The notes below the pieces were generated by a model. That model had not been told where the DNA came from. It worked only from the letters and a program-made list of their open reading frames with translations, and made no database searches. A stretch of DNA of 64,000 bases from an uncultured Porphyromonadaceae bacterium (GTDB taxonomy: Bacteria > Bacteroidota > Bacteroidia > Bacteroidales > Coprobacteraceae): positions 55,505 through 119,504 of the forward strand of contig URAV01000005.1 in NCBI GenBank assembly GCA_900545915.1, given 5' to 3'. Shown piece after piece: positions 17,861 through 26,047 of the stretch (positions within the stretch are counted from its first letter, which is position 1; the number at the start of each line of letters is the position of its first letter). The position numbers and the translations under genes are program-made.

Positions 17861-18376
17861 ATGTACAAATTAAAAAATACAATCGTTAGAAGTATTGTTG
17901 CTATCGTAATAGGAATCGTATTAATCAAATGGCCAAGACTTGCCCCGAACATGATTATCATAATTATCGGTATCCTTTTTATCATACCGGGAATCGTTAC
18001 ATTAATCAATTATTGGATACGCAAGTCTAAGGAAGGGATGAAATTACCTTCTTATATTTTGATAGAAAGTATCGGCAGTATATTATTAGGTTTATGTATG
18101 GCATTGATTCCTGAATTTTTCACGGCATTTTTTATGTACTGCCTCGGATTCCTTCTCATTTTAGGAAGTATAACTCAAATTATATCGCTGGTTAATATAC
18201 AACGCAATATACCGATAAGTTTATATTACTATATCACCCCTATATTAATTCTTATTGCCGGAATTATAACCGTCTTGAATCCTTTCGAAACTCAAGATGC
18301 GATCTTGATCATGTTCGGTATATGTGCAATTATTTATGGTATAACGGAACTGGTCAATTACTATAAACTTAAATAA
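17861..18376 (+). CDS. HdeD-like DUF308 membrane protein
   Basis: A 171-residue inner-membrane protein of six hydrophobic helices in three pairs, with glycine-rich turns (VIGIVLIKWPRLAPN, LLGLCMALIPEF, IAGIITVLNPFE) typical of the DUF308/HdeD family. E. coli HdeD is linked to acid resistance at high cell density; the role in Bacteroidales is not established. It stands alone with its own -7 box. Downstream lies a diverged repeat copy, and then the convergent NlpC/P60 gene. Confidence 0.85.
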   Translation: MYKLKNTIVRSIVAIVIGIVLIKWPRLAPNMIIIIIGILFIIPGIVTLINYWIRKSKEGMKLPSYILIESIGSILLGLCMALIPEFFTAFFMYCLGFLLILGSITQIISLVNIQRNIPISLYYYITPILILIAGIITVLNPFETQDAILIMFGICAIIYGITELVNYYKLK

Positions 18377-18407
18377 TTTAAAGGACATAATAAACTTGTG
18401 AAACTGT

Positions 18408-18586
18408 AAAAGCCTTTCTAAATTTTACTCGAGTCAGTTTTGAGATTTTCTTTCGAAGATGTTTTATTGTTTTTACGAGGATGATAGCAGGCTATCTGAC
18501 AAGTGAAAACGGTAAAACAGACCGGAAGAAAACACAAAAATGACCTGCTCGTATTTTTTGTCGGAAAATTCATACGACTGGTTCTA
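18408..18586 (-). repeat. MITE-like repeat, copy B (full length, diverged)
   Basis: It matches copy C in reverse orientation: CTAAATTTTACTCGAGTCAG, CGAGGATGATAG, GGCTATCTGAC, GACCGGAAGAAAACACAAAA, ATGACCTG. Both outer ends are degraded (AAGCCTTTCTAAATTTT on the left, GACTGGTTCTA on the right). It fills the space between the convergent HdeD-like and NlpC/P60 genes. Confidence 0.8.
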
Positions 18587-18604
18587 AGTACGAAAACAGA
18601 TTTA

Positions 18605-18645
18605 AAAAATAATGTCTCTCTTCAAAAAGATAGACATTATTTTTT
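18605..18645 (-). terminator. Intrinsic terminator of the NlpC/P60 gene
   Basis: AAAATAATGTCT (18606-18617) pairs with AGACATTATTTT (18632-18643). Reading leftwards, the second arm runs into a T-tract. The hairpin overlaps the stop codon at 18637-18639. Confidence 0.65.
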
Positions 18646-19152
18646 TATCCTTCCTCCACCCTTCCAGTTATCGGCATAATAAGACTCTTTTAAGTGACTG
18701 ATCACAACACCTTTAGATGTTGAAGAGTGAATAAAATATCCATTTTTCAAATAAATGCCGACATGATTTATCTTTTGTTTTCTTCCTGTCGAGAAAAAGA
18801 CCAAATCACCCTCTTTTAAATGCTTCTTAGAAAGATGAATACAATTTTTATAAATATTTTCGGATGATCGGTCTAAAAAAATGCCATAAACCGTACGATA
18901 AATAATACAGGTAAGACCCGAACAATCAACCCCTGAGCGAGTATTTCCACCGTATTTATATGGAGTTCCTATCCATGATGCCGCTTCTTTGTATAGTGGA
19001 ATAAAATCATTCTTATTAAGTTCTACCCCCAACGATTTGAATATAGCCAAATCGGAAGTAGTTGTCGTCCAGTTTATCGTATGACAACTGCTCAATAAAA
19101 TCATAGACAATATAATAATCTGAAATCTACAATATGAACGGTTCTTTCGCAT
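18637..19152 (-). CDS. NlpC/P60 family lipoprotein (peptidoglycan endopeptidase)
   Basis: A 171-residue cell-wall cysteine hydrolase with a lipobox (ILLSSC). The catalytic cysteine is in GVDCSGLTCI, the histidine in KINHVGIYL and the third polar residue in FIHSSTSKG. The TWIGTPYKYGG-like entry (ASWIGTPYKYGG) is the standard start of the fold. Such enzymes cut the D-glutamyl-diaminopimelate bond of stem peptides. I choose ATG 19152 (MRKNRSYC), because the upstream TTG (19209) lies inside the rho terminator. A TATCTTTG box at 19159-19166 lies only 6 nt upstream, which would give an almost leaderless mRNA. Confidence 0.85.
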   Translation of the reverse strand: MRKNRSYCRFQIIILSMILLSSCHTINWTTTTSDLAIFKSLGVELNKNDFIPLYKEAASWIGTPYKYGGNTRSGVDCSGLTCIIYRTVYGIFLDRSSENIYKNCIHLSKKHLKEGDLVFFSTGRKQKINHVGIYLKNGYFIHSSTSKGVVISHLKESYYADNWKGGGRIKK

Positions 19153-19186
19153 AACTTTCAAAGATAAGAAAATAAAGATATAAAAA

Positions 19187-19214
19187 ATGACCTGTGAAGA
19201 ACTCCACAAGTCAT
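19187..19214 (-). terminator. Intrinsic terminator of rho
   Basis: Reading leftwards: ATGACTTGTG, an 8-nt loop, CACAGGTCAT, then TTTTTTATA. The 10-bp stem carries one mismatch. It lies 25 nt after the rho stop and upstream of the NlpC/P60 start. Confidence 0.8.
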
Positions 19215-19239
19215 CTTTTATTTTTTTACAGAAAGTACA

Positions 19240-21261
19240 TTAGTCATTCATAGACAATAATAATTCTTCATTCGAAGATGTCTTTTCCATTCTATCCTTG
19301 ATGAATTCCATCGCTTCAATAGAATTCATATCCGACAAATATTTTCTTAATATCCACATCCGGTTCAACGTATCTTTATCAAGAAGCAAATCATCTCTAC
19401 GAGTACTCGAAGCCGTAATATCGACAGCCGGAAAAATACGCTTATTAGAAAGCTTACGATCTAATTGCAATTCCATATTTCCCGTTCCTTTAAATTCTTC
19501 AAAGATCACATCATCCATTTTAGAACCGGTATCGGTAAGAGCTGTCGCTATAATCGTGAGACTTCCCCCGTTTTCAATGTTACGGGCTGCTCCAAAAAAT
19601 CTTTTCGGCTTATGTAACGCATTTGCATCCACACCGCCGGAGAGAACTTTCCCAGATGCAGGAGAAACCGTATTATAAGCACGAGCAAGACGAGTAATAG
19701 AATCTAAAAGAATAACAACATCATGACCGCATTCTACCATACGTTTTGCTTTTTCTAAAACTATACTGGCGACTTTTACATGTCTCTCGGCCGGTTCGTC
19801 AAATGTCGAAGATATTACTTCTGCTTTCACGCTGCGGGCCATATCGGTTACTTCTTCAGGGCGTTCATCAATCAGCAATATAATCATAAATACTTCCGGA
19901 TGATTTTCTGCAATAGCATTGGCTATATCTTTCAGAAGCATGGTCTTTCCTGTTTTCGGTTGAGCGACAATCAGCCCGCGTTGTCCCTTACCTATCGGGG
20001 AAAACATATCTACGACTCTTGCCGAAATATCATTTGAACGACCAGTGGTCAGTTTAAATTTCTCTTCAGGAAACAAAGGTGTCAAATGGTCGAATGGAAC
20101 CCGATCACGAACATATTCCGGAGTACGGCCATTAATTTTCTCTACTTTAACCAACGGAAAATATTTTTCTCCTTCTTTCGGTGGGCGAATCGGCCCTTCT
20201 ACCACATCACCTGTTTTCAAACCAAAAAGCTTAATTTGGGATTGAGAAACATATATATCATCAGGAGACGTCAAATAATTATAATCAGAAGAACGCAAAA
20301 AGCCATACCCGTCAGGCATCATCTCAAGAACTCCGTTTCCTGTAAGTATACCTTCAAATTCATAAGGCTTTTCTACAACCTTAACTTCGTTATTAACACG
20401 TTCAGGCTGCTGTGCAGTTTGCTGTATATCCTTACTCTGATTATTTGAATTATTATTATTTGAATAGCGTTGTTGCTGATTGCGCGGTACGAAACGTTGT
20501 CTTTCACTTCGGGGGAAAAATGATTCCAAATGGGTTTCGGATTGTATCGGTAAAGGCATTTCATACTGAACTTTTTCCTTTACCGGAACTTCTGCTGCCG
20601 ATTTGTCTGTAGGTTTTGAAAATTCAGAAGCAGATTCTTTTTTTTCTTCTTTCAAAACACCTTCTTGCTGTTGCTCGGATATTTCTTTTTTAAAAATTCT
20701 CCGAGTCTTTGGCTTTTCATTATTTTCCGTTTCAACGGTTTTCTCAACAACCGGAACTTCATTATTTTCAACAACAGGCAGTTCCACCTGCTCTTTCAAA
20801 GCCGGATGTGAAAATTTCGCTTTTTTCGTTTTGAGAGGTTCAGGTTCTTTTTGTATTGTTTCTTCTACCGCAACCGGCTCTGAAATATCCGACTTATTAT
20901 TGTTTTCGACAGTAGCCTCAACTGTTTTCTCAGCTTTCGGCTTACGCCCTTTCGTCGTCTTTTTTTCTACGACAGGTTCTTGTTCGGTAGAGATCGTTAC
21001 AGCTACGGTCGCTTCTGTCTCTGTTTTTTTGACAGCTGTTTTAGGCTTTGCTGCCTTAGTCGTGGTCTTTTTTTTCTTTGCAGCATTTGTTTCTGCTTGA
21101 GCTGCAACTTTTTTACCTGCTATATCGATTGCTTGCTGATCTAATATTTTATATACCAAATCATCTTTTTCAGAAGCATCAATTTTTTTTATACCCATTT
21201 CTTGGGCTATTACCTTCAAGTCTTCCAAAGACTTATCTTTTAGTTCCAGAATGTTATACAT
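19240..21261 (-). CDS. rho: Transcription termination factor Rho with long disordered N-terminal insert
   Basis: Hexameric RNA helicase for factor-dependent termination. The Rho N-domain is residues ~1-45. Then ~250 residues are rich in K, E, T, V and P (KKKKTTTKAAKPKT, PRNQQQRYSNNNNSNNQS), predicted disordered. The RNA-binding cold-shock-like domain is ~299-384 (GYGFLRSSDYNYL). The ATPase has Walker A AQPKTGKT near 439 and Walker B VVILLDSITRLARAYN near 515. Length 673 exceeds E. coli Rho (419) because of the insert. Bacteroides thetaiotaomicron Rho has a comparable insert reported to drive phase separation. The leader is ~150 nt, with promoter at 21412-21441 and a GCCTTA/TAAGGC hairpin at 21309-21326. 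Confidence 0.96.
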   Translation of the reverse strand: MYNILELKDKSLEDLKVIAQEMGIKKIDASEKDDLVYKILDQQAIDIAGKKVAAQAETNAAKKKKTTTKAAKPKTAVKKTETEATVAVTISTEQEPVVEKKTTKGRKPKAEKTVEATVENNNKSDISEPVAVEETIQKEPEPLKTKKAKFSHPALKEQVELPVVENNEVPVVEKTVETENNEKPKTRRIFKKEISEQQQEGVLKEEKKESASEFSKPTDKSAAEVPVKEKVQYEMPLPIQSETHLESFFPRSERQRFVPRNQQQRYSNNNNSNNQSKDIQQTAQQPERVNNEVKVVEKPYEFEGILTGNGVLEMMPDGYGFLRSSDYNYLTSPDDIYVSQSQIKLFGLKTGDVVEGPIRPPKEGEKYFPLVKVEKINGRTPEYVRDRVPFDHLTPLFPEEKFKLTTGRSNDISARVVDMFSPIGKGQRGLIVAQPKTGKTMLLKDIANAIAENHPEVFMIILLIDERPEEVTDMARSVKAEVISSTFDEPAERHVKVASIVLEKAKRMVECGHDVVILLDSITRLARAYNTVSPASGKVLSGGVDANALHKPKRFFGAARNIENGGSLTIIATALTDTGSKMDDVIFEEFKGTGNMELQLDRKLSNKRIFPAVDITASSTRRDDLLLDKDTLNRMWILRKYLSDMNSIEAMEFIKDRMEKTSSNEELLLSMND

Positions 21262-21411
21262 GAATCTATATTGGTGTGATAGAGTTAACTACATTAATCA
21301 AAATCATCGCCTTAAAAAAGTAAGGCAAAAACTATAATAAAATAATATTAATTGGAATTTGTTCGGAAATAATTTGAGATAGAGAGCATATAACCCTCTT
21401 TTATTTCGCTA

Positions 21412-21441
21412 CAAATGTACACTTGTTTTTTGGAAATACAA
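21412..21441 (-). promoter_or_regulatory. Promoter of rho
   Basis: Reading leftwards: -33 TTG (21439-21441), 19-bp spacer, -7 TACATTTG (21412-21419). It leaves a long leader of about 145 nt before the ATG at 21261, which contains a 6-bp hairpin at 21309-21326. Long leaders are typical of autoregulated rho genes. Confidence 0.7.
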
Positions 21442-21473
21442 CAAAAATGGTTAACAATAAGTTTTCGTATTAA

Positions 21474-22814
21474 TTATTTTTCACATTTTATTTCCAAAAT
21501 GCGAGTTGTTTTTTCGTCAACTCTGAATTTATCGGAAGTTCTTTCCCCTATTACCCAAATAATTTCATTTTTCGAAAGCAGGACATAGGCTTTTTGCTTT
21601 TGGTATAATGTAAATTTCTTATCCCTGAAATAATCACTCAGTTTACGGCTGCCTTTCATTCCGAACGGAATAAAACGATCTCCTTCTTTCCAACATCTGA
21701 TCATTAACGGAAAACCGACCTTATCCGCATCAAATACCGCAATACATGCATCTTTGGGAATTTCATATTCAGAAGTTCTATTTATCCGGGAAATCTCTAA
21801 TTTTACCGGATAAGATATTTTCAAAACATTTTCAGAAATAACGACAACATCATTTTTGCAAACATCTTTTTCTTTTACAATAAAAAATCCTCGATCCTTT
21901 AACAAAATGTGAGTTCCCGATAAAATATATTTTCCCGATATACCAGAAGCCATTTTCAAAACTTCGTTTAATTGAATAGGTAAAAATCCAAAAGGTTTCA
22001 AAATTTCAAATAATAACGTACGAGGAGCTGGGGAATCAAGTAACTTTGAGATATCAATATACAATTCATCATCTTTCTGTTCCGTTATTTTGTCTATAAA
22101 TGAACTTATGGCAGAGCGATACAACTGTTCTGTTTCATATAAATTTGAAGCCGTACGTTCTACCGTTTCATAAACAGACGGATTTATACTTTCCAATAAA
22201 GGTAAAACTTGTAAACGAATTTTATTTCGTATATAAATGTCTTCTCTGTTTGTCCGATCCGTAACATAAGGTATTCCCCGTAACGATAAATATGATTCAA
22301 TATCCTTACGGCTTAAACACAATAACGGTCTCACGACATACCCGTTAACAGGACGAATTCCCGTAAGCCCGGATATTCCCGTACCCCTAATCAAATTTAA
22401 AAGAACAGTTTCGACCGAATCATCTCTATGATGAGCAATAGCAATCGCCCCTGCACCGATTTCCTTACGCTGCCTTTCAAACCATTCATAACGCAACTCT
22501 CTACATGCCATTTCAATGGATATATGTTTTTTTGAAGCATATAATTCCGTATCGAAACGTATGCTGCGAAAAGGAATATTCAATGTCTGTGCTATATTCC
22601 GGGCAAACTCCATATCTCTTTCCGCCTCCTCTCCTCGTAACTGAAAATTACAATGGCAAGCAATACATCGATAACCTAATGTAACTAAAATATCCGATAA
22701 AGCAACTGAATCAGCCCCTCCGCTAAGACCGATAAGAACAGGCATAGTTTTATCAAGATGTATTCTTGAATCGATAAATCGCTTCACACGAAGCGTTATT
22801 TCTGATAAATCCAT
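21474..22814 (-). CDS. tilS: tRNA(Ile)-lysidine synthetase
   Basis: Modifies C34 of the CAU-anticodon isoleucine tRNA to lysidine, switching decoding from AUG to AUA; essential in most bacteria. The N-terminal PP-loop ATPase has GLSGGADSVALS at residues ~28-39 and HHRDDSVETVLLNLIRGTG near 127. The C-terminal TilS domain includes CWKEGDRFIPFGMKGSRKLS. Length 446 is normal. It is transcribed divergently from pheS, 133 nt apart, and leftwards towards the rho promoter region. Confidence 0.95.
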   Translation of the reverse strand: MDLSEITLRVKRFIDSRIHLDKTMPVLIGLSGGADSVALSDILVTLGYRCIACHCNFQLRGEEAERDMEFARNIAQTLNIPFRSIRFDTELYASKKHISIEMACRELRYEWFERQRKEIGAGAIAIAHHRDDSVETVLLNLIRGTGISGLTGIRPVNGYVVRPLLCLSRKDIESYLSLRGIPYVTDRTNREDIYIRNKIRLQVLPLLESINPSVYETVERTASNLYETEQLYRSAISSFIDKITEQKDDELYIDISKLLDSPAPRTLLFEILKPFGFLPIQLNEVLKMASGISGKYILSGTHILLKDRGFFIVKEKDVCKNDVVVISENVLKISYPVKLEISRINRTSEYEIPKDACIAVFDADKVGFPLMIRCWKEGDRFIPFGMKGSRKLSDYFRDKKFTLYQKQKAYVLLSKNEIIWVIGERTSDKFRVDEKTTRILEIKCEK

Positions 22815-22912
22815 ATATCCGAATTTCGAAATGCAATGTACAAACGTAACTGTTTTTTTTGATTTATAAAATATTTACCTCCCAAACGACTTTTTAAGTC
22901 ACTATTAATTAT

Positions 22913-22920
22913 TAAATTTG
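22913..22920 (+). promoter_or_regulatory. -7 box for pheS
   Basis: TAAATTTG is an exact TAnnTTTG match 27 nt before the pheS ATG at 22948. An upstream in-frame TTG (22918) lies inside this box and so cannot be the start codon of this transcript. Confidence 0.65.
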
Positions 22921-22947
22921 CAGCTAAAACAGGAAAATAGCAAAATC

Positions 22948-23967
22948 ATGATTGATAAAATAAATCGACTTAAAGCAGAAATAGACGCATTAAAAGCATC
23001 CAAGGCAGACGAAATAGAGGCTTTACGTATAAAATATTTAAGTAAAAAAGGAGAAATATCTCTTCTTTTTAATGATTTTAGGAATGTTGCTGCCGAAAAC
23101 AAAAAAGAAGTCGGCAAACTTCTGAACGAACTGAAAGAGAAAGCTCTCAATCGTATTAATGAATTAAAAGAAAACCTTGATAGCAGCGCACAAGAGAATA
23201 ACCTGATAGATCTTACACGCACAGCCTATCCTGTTAATGTAGGAACTCGTCATCCGATTTCTCTTGTAAAAAACGAAATATGCGAAATTTTCGGACGTTT
23301 AGGTTTTTCCATTGCGGAAGGTCCTGAGATTGAAGACGACTGGCATGTATTTTCATCATTGAATTTTGCAGAAGATCATCCGGCAAGAGACATGCAAGAT
23401 ACGTTTTTTATTCAACGTAGTCCGGATATTTTACTTCGTACCCACACATCTTCCGTACAGACTCGGGTAATGGAGCATTCCCAACCACCGATTCGCATTA
23501 TCTGTCCGGGACGTGTATATCGGAATGAAGCGATCTCCGCCAGAGCTCATTGTTTCTTTCATCAAGTAGAAGCCCTTTATGTAGATAAGAACGTTTCTTT
23601 TGCAGATTTGAAACAAGCATTGCTGTTTTTTGCAAAGGAAATGTTCGGCCCCGATACGAAAATTCGTTTGCGACCTTCATACTTCCCTTTTACCGAACCG
23701 TCTGCAGAAATGGATATATCTTGTAACTTATGCGGAGGAAAAGGATGTTCATTCTGTAAACATACCGGATGGGTCGAGATATTAGGTTGCGGAATGGTAG
23801 ATCCGAACGTATTGGAAGCATGCGGCATAGATAGTAAGACTTATACAGGATATGCACTTGGAATGGGGATAGAACGCATTACAAATTTAAAATATCAAGT
23901 AAAAGACCTTCGAATGTTCTCTGAAAACGATCAACGCTTTTTAGAAGAATTCGAATCTGCTCATTAA
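22948..23967 (+). CDS. pheS: Phenylalanyl-tRNA synthetase alpha subunit
   Basis: Catalytic subunit of the alpha2-beta2 PheRS that charges tRNA-Phe. The N-terminal coiled coil (residues ~1-85, INRLKAEIDALKAS) is followed by the class II core: HPISLVKNEICEIFGRLGF, motif 2 IICPGRVYRNEAISARAHCFFHQVEAL and motif 3 GYALGMGIERITNLKY. Length 339 is standard. Start at ATG 22948 rather than TTG 22918, because the latter is inside the promoter. The partner pheT is not adjacent, as is usual when the two are split in Bacteroidetes. A strong terminator follows. Confidence 0.96.
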   Translation: MIDKINRLKAEIDALKASKADEIEALRIKYLSKKGEISLLFNDFRNVAAENKKEVGKLLNELKEKALNRINELKENLDSSAQENNLIDLTRTAYPVNVGTRHPISLVKNEICEIFGRLGFSIAEGPEIEDDWHVFSSLNFAEDHPARDMQDTFFIQRSPDILLRTHTSSVQTRVMEHSQPPIRIICPGRVYRNEAISARAHCFFHQVEALYVDKNVSFADLKQALLFFAKEMFGPDTKIRLRPSYFPFTEPSAEMDISCNLCGGKGCSFCKHTGWVEILGCGMVDPNVLEACGIDSKTYTGYALGMGIERITNLKYQVKDLRMFSENDQRFLEEFESAH

Positions 23968-23986
23968 GATCAAAACGAACCCAAAC

Positions 23987-24022
23987 AAGGTGCAAAGTTT
24001 TTCCACATAGACTTTGTACCTT
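23987..24022 (+). terminator. Intrinsic terminator of pheS
   Basis: AAGGTGCAAAGT (23987-23998) pairs with ACTTTGTACCTT (24011-24022) with a 12-nt loop, followed by TTATATTT. Confidence 0.75.
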
Positions 24023-24037
24023 TTATATTTATACAGA

Positions 24038-24679
24038 ATGAGAAAACAAGAACGTTACGACAAAATCATCGAGTGGTTCTCAAAAAATGTTCCCGTTGCC
24101 GAAACGGAACTTCATTACAAAGATCCGTTTCAATTACTAATTGCCGTTATCCTCTCTGCTCAATGTACCGATAAACGGGTAAACATAATCACTCCGCCTT
24201 TATTCCAGGCTTTCCCTACGCCCGAAGCATTAGCGGCTACAACTCCTGAAGTTGTATATGAATATATCAAGAGCGTATCATATCCCAATAATAAAGCAAA
24301 ACATTTGGTCGGAATGGCAAAGAAATTACTTAGTGAATTTAACGGAATCATTCCTTCTGATGTAGATGAATTACAAAAATTACCGGGAGTAGGCCGAAAA
24401 ACCGCAAACGTAATCGCATCGGTCGTATTCAATAAAGAGGCTATGGCCGTAGATACACATGTCTTCCGCGTTTCGAATCGAATAGGACTTACAGATAACT
24501 CCAAAACGCCTCTTGAAACAGAAAGGATATTAGTAAAACATATTCCGGGGCATTTACTGCCAATCGCTCATCATTGGCTTATATTGCATGGCAGATATGT
24601 TTGTACTGCCAGAAAACCGAAATGCCTTGAATGTGGTATAAGAGAATACTGTAAATATTACAGCAAAAAGCCGGAATAA
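24038..24679 (+). CDS. nth: Endonuclease III (DNA glycosylase/AP lyase)
   Basis: Base-excision repair enzyme that removes oxidised pyrimidines and cuts AP sites. Helix-hairpin-helix LQKLPGVGRKTANVIA near residue 115 contains the catalytic lysine, and the catalytic aspartate is in AVDTHVFRVSNR near 143. The C-terminal iron-sulfur motif CTARKPKCLECGIREYC gives the C-x6-C-x2-C-x5-C ligands for [4Fe-4S]. Start at ATG 24038 (MRKQERYDKIIEWF), because the TTG at 24014 is inside the pheS terminator. Length 213 is typical. Convergent with ybaK. Confidence 0.95.
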   Translation: MRKQERYDKIIEWFSKNVPVAETELHYKDPFQLLIAVILSAQCTDKRVNIITPPLFQAFPTPEALAATTPEVVYEYIKSVSYPNNKAKHLVGMAKKLLSEFNGIIPSDVDELQKLPGVGRKTANVIASVVFNKEAMAVDTHVFRVSNRIGLTDNSKTPLETERILVKHIPGHLLPIAHHWLILHGRYVCTARKPKCLECGIREYCKYYSKKPE

Positions 24680-24709
24680 TGAATCTCGGCTCTCTACTGT
24701 AAATTTTTT

Positions 24710-25186
24710 TTACATTGCAATCTCACCGACTTTTACAGAAACAAATTTTATCAAATCTGCAGGATTGATTTTAATCTGTATTCCTCTCACTCCCGCACTT
24801 ACATATATATAAGGGAAATCAAGGCATGTTTCATGAAAATATGTCGGAAAATGCTTTTTCATTCCTATCGGAGAACAACCGCCCCTGATATACCCGGTAA
24901 CGGGCAGGAGTTCTTTCATAGCGATCATTTCGGCACTTTTATTTCCGGATATTTTCGCAGCAGCTTTCAAATCTACCTCCATATTACCCGGAATGACGCA
25001 GACAAACACACCTGATTTATCTCCTCGCAAAACCAATGTTTTAAAAACCTGTTCTATGTTCTCGCCCAACTGTTCGGCGACATGCGTAGCCGCCAGATCA
25101 GACTCATCCACTTGATACGGAATCAACTCATAAACGATCTTTGCCTTATCCAGCAAACGGGCTGCATTAGTCTTATTTACCTTCAT
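24710..25186 (-). CDS. ybaK: Cys-tRNA(Pro)/Cys-tRNA(Cys) deacylase, YbaK type
   Basis: Trans-editing hydrolase that clears mischarged Cys-tRNA(Pro). The 158-residue single YbaK/EbsC domain has the conserved MKVNKTNAARLLD start, YQVDESDLAATHVAEQLG, VFKTLVLRGDK and the GYIRGGCSPIGMKK segment with the family glycine-serine-proline-glycine motif. Start set at ATG 25186; an upstream TTG at 25207 adds seven non-conserved residues. It lies downstream of gpmA on the same strand, 43 nt away. Confidence 0.93.
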   Translation of the reverse strand: MKVNKTNAARLLDKAKIVYELIPYQVDESDLAATHVAEQLGENIEQVFKTLVLRGDKSGVFVCVIPGNMEVDLKAAAKISGNKSAEMIAMKELLPVTGYIRGGCSPIGMKKHFPTYFHETCLDFPYIYVSAGVRGIQIKINPADLIKFVSVKVGEIAM

Positions 25187-25229
25187 GATCTTTCTTGTTA
25201 CTACCAAACAAAGGTAAAAAGATTATCGC

Positions 25230-25919
25230 TCATTCCAAATAATAATGAGTAACAGGTTTTAACTGTTTATCCAATTCATATATTAACGGCGTTCCCGTAG
25301 GTATCTCTACTCCTACGATCTTCTCCGGACTTAATTCCTCAAGATACATAATCAAAGCCCTTAAACTATTACCATGTGCAGCTATCAATATAGTTTTTCC
25401 TTCTGCTATCTGCGGAGCAATCTCAACTTGCCAATAAGGGAGAACTCTTGCAACAGTATCTTCTAATGACTCCCCTTGCGGTAAAATTGCCGGATCTAAT
25501 TGAGCATATCGAGGATCAAAACCGGGGAAACGAGGATCTTCTAAACTGATTTGCGGAGGACGTACATCAAAACTTCTTCGCCATGTTTTTACCTGTTCAT
25601 CTCCATATTCCAGAGCAGTCTCCTTTTTATTTAATCCCTGTAAAGCACCATAATGTCGCTCATTCAATCGCCATGATTTAACAACCGGAATCCACAATCG
25701 ATCAACCGTCTCTGCAACAATAAATTGAGTTTTGATAGCTCGTTTTAGAAAAGATGTATAACACAAATCATACAAAATATTATATCTCTTCAATAAAGAG
25801 CCTGCCATTTCTGCTTCTTTTTCTCCTTTAGGAGATAAATCGACATCCATCCACCCGGTAAATCGGTTCTCACTATTCCAGACACTTTCTCCGTGTCGTA
25901 ATAATATAAGTCTATACAT
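25230..25919 (-). CDS. gpmA: 2,3-bisphosphoglycerate-dependent phosphoglycerate mutase
   Basis: Glycolytic/gluconeogenic enzyme interconverting 3- and 2-phosphoglycerate through a phosphohistidine. The catalytic histidine is in LLRHGESVWNSENRFTGW (residues 6-23), the acid glutamate in NERHYGALQG and the second histidine in LIAAHGNSLRAL. Length 229 fits the dPGM family. It starts at ATG 25919 and is followed by ybaK. Confidence 0.95.
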   Translation of the reverse strand: MYRLILLRHGESVWNSENRFTGWMDVDLSPKGEKEAEMAGSLLKRYNILYDLCYTSFLKRAIKTQFIVAETVDRLWIPVVKSWRLNERHYGALQGLNKKETALEYGDEQVKTWRRSFDVRPPQISLEDPRFPGFDPRYAQLDPAILPQGESLEDTVARVLPYWQVEIAPQIAEGKTILIAAHGNSLRALIMYLEELSPEKIVGVEIPTGTPLIYELDKQLKPVTHYYLE

Positions 25920-26047
25920 AGTCTTTTATTTTTCTTATTAAACAAGAAAAATAGAAAAAACGTTCGATCGATTTCATTTTTTGAATGAAAATATCCAGAG
26001 GTAACATCATACGCTCCGGATATTTTCAAGCTCTATTGAACCCTCAA

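Noticed and set aside
20603..21100. 165-residue rightward ORF opposite rho
   Set aside because: It is the reverse-strand shadow of the low-complexity insert of rho, gives a repetitive Ser/Phe/Val protein and has no promoter or neighbours that support it.
22918..22947. Upstream TTG start for pheS
   Set aside because: The TTG lies inside the TAAATTTG promoter box; the ATG at 22948 begins the conserved N-terminus.
25987..26027. GAAAATATCC/GGATATTTTC hairpin as terminator of the pectate lyase gene
   Set aside because: The 10-bp stem is real, but the downstream side is A-rich rather than T-rich in the direction of transcription, so I did not call it a terminator.
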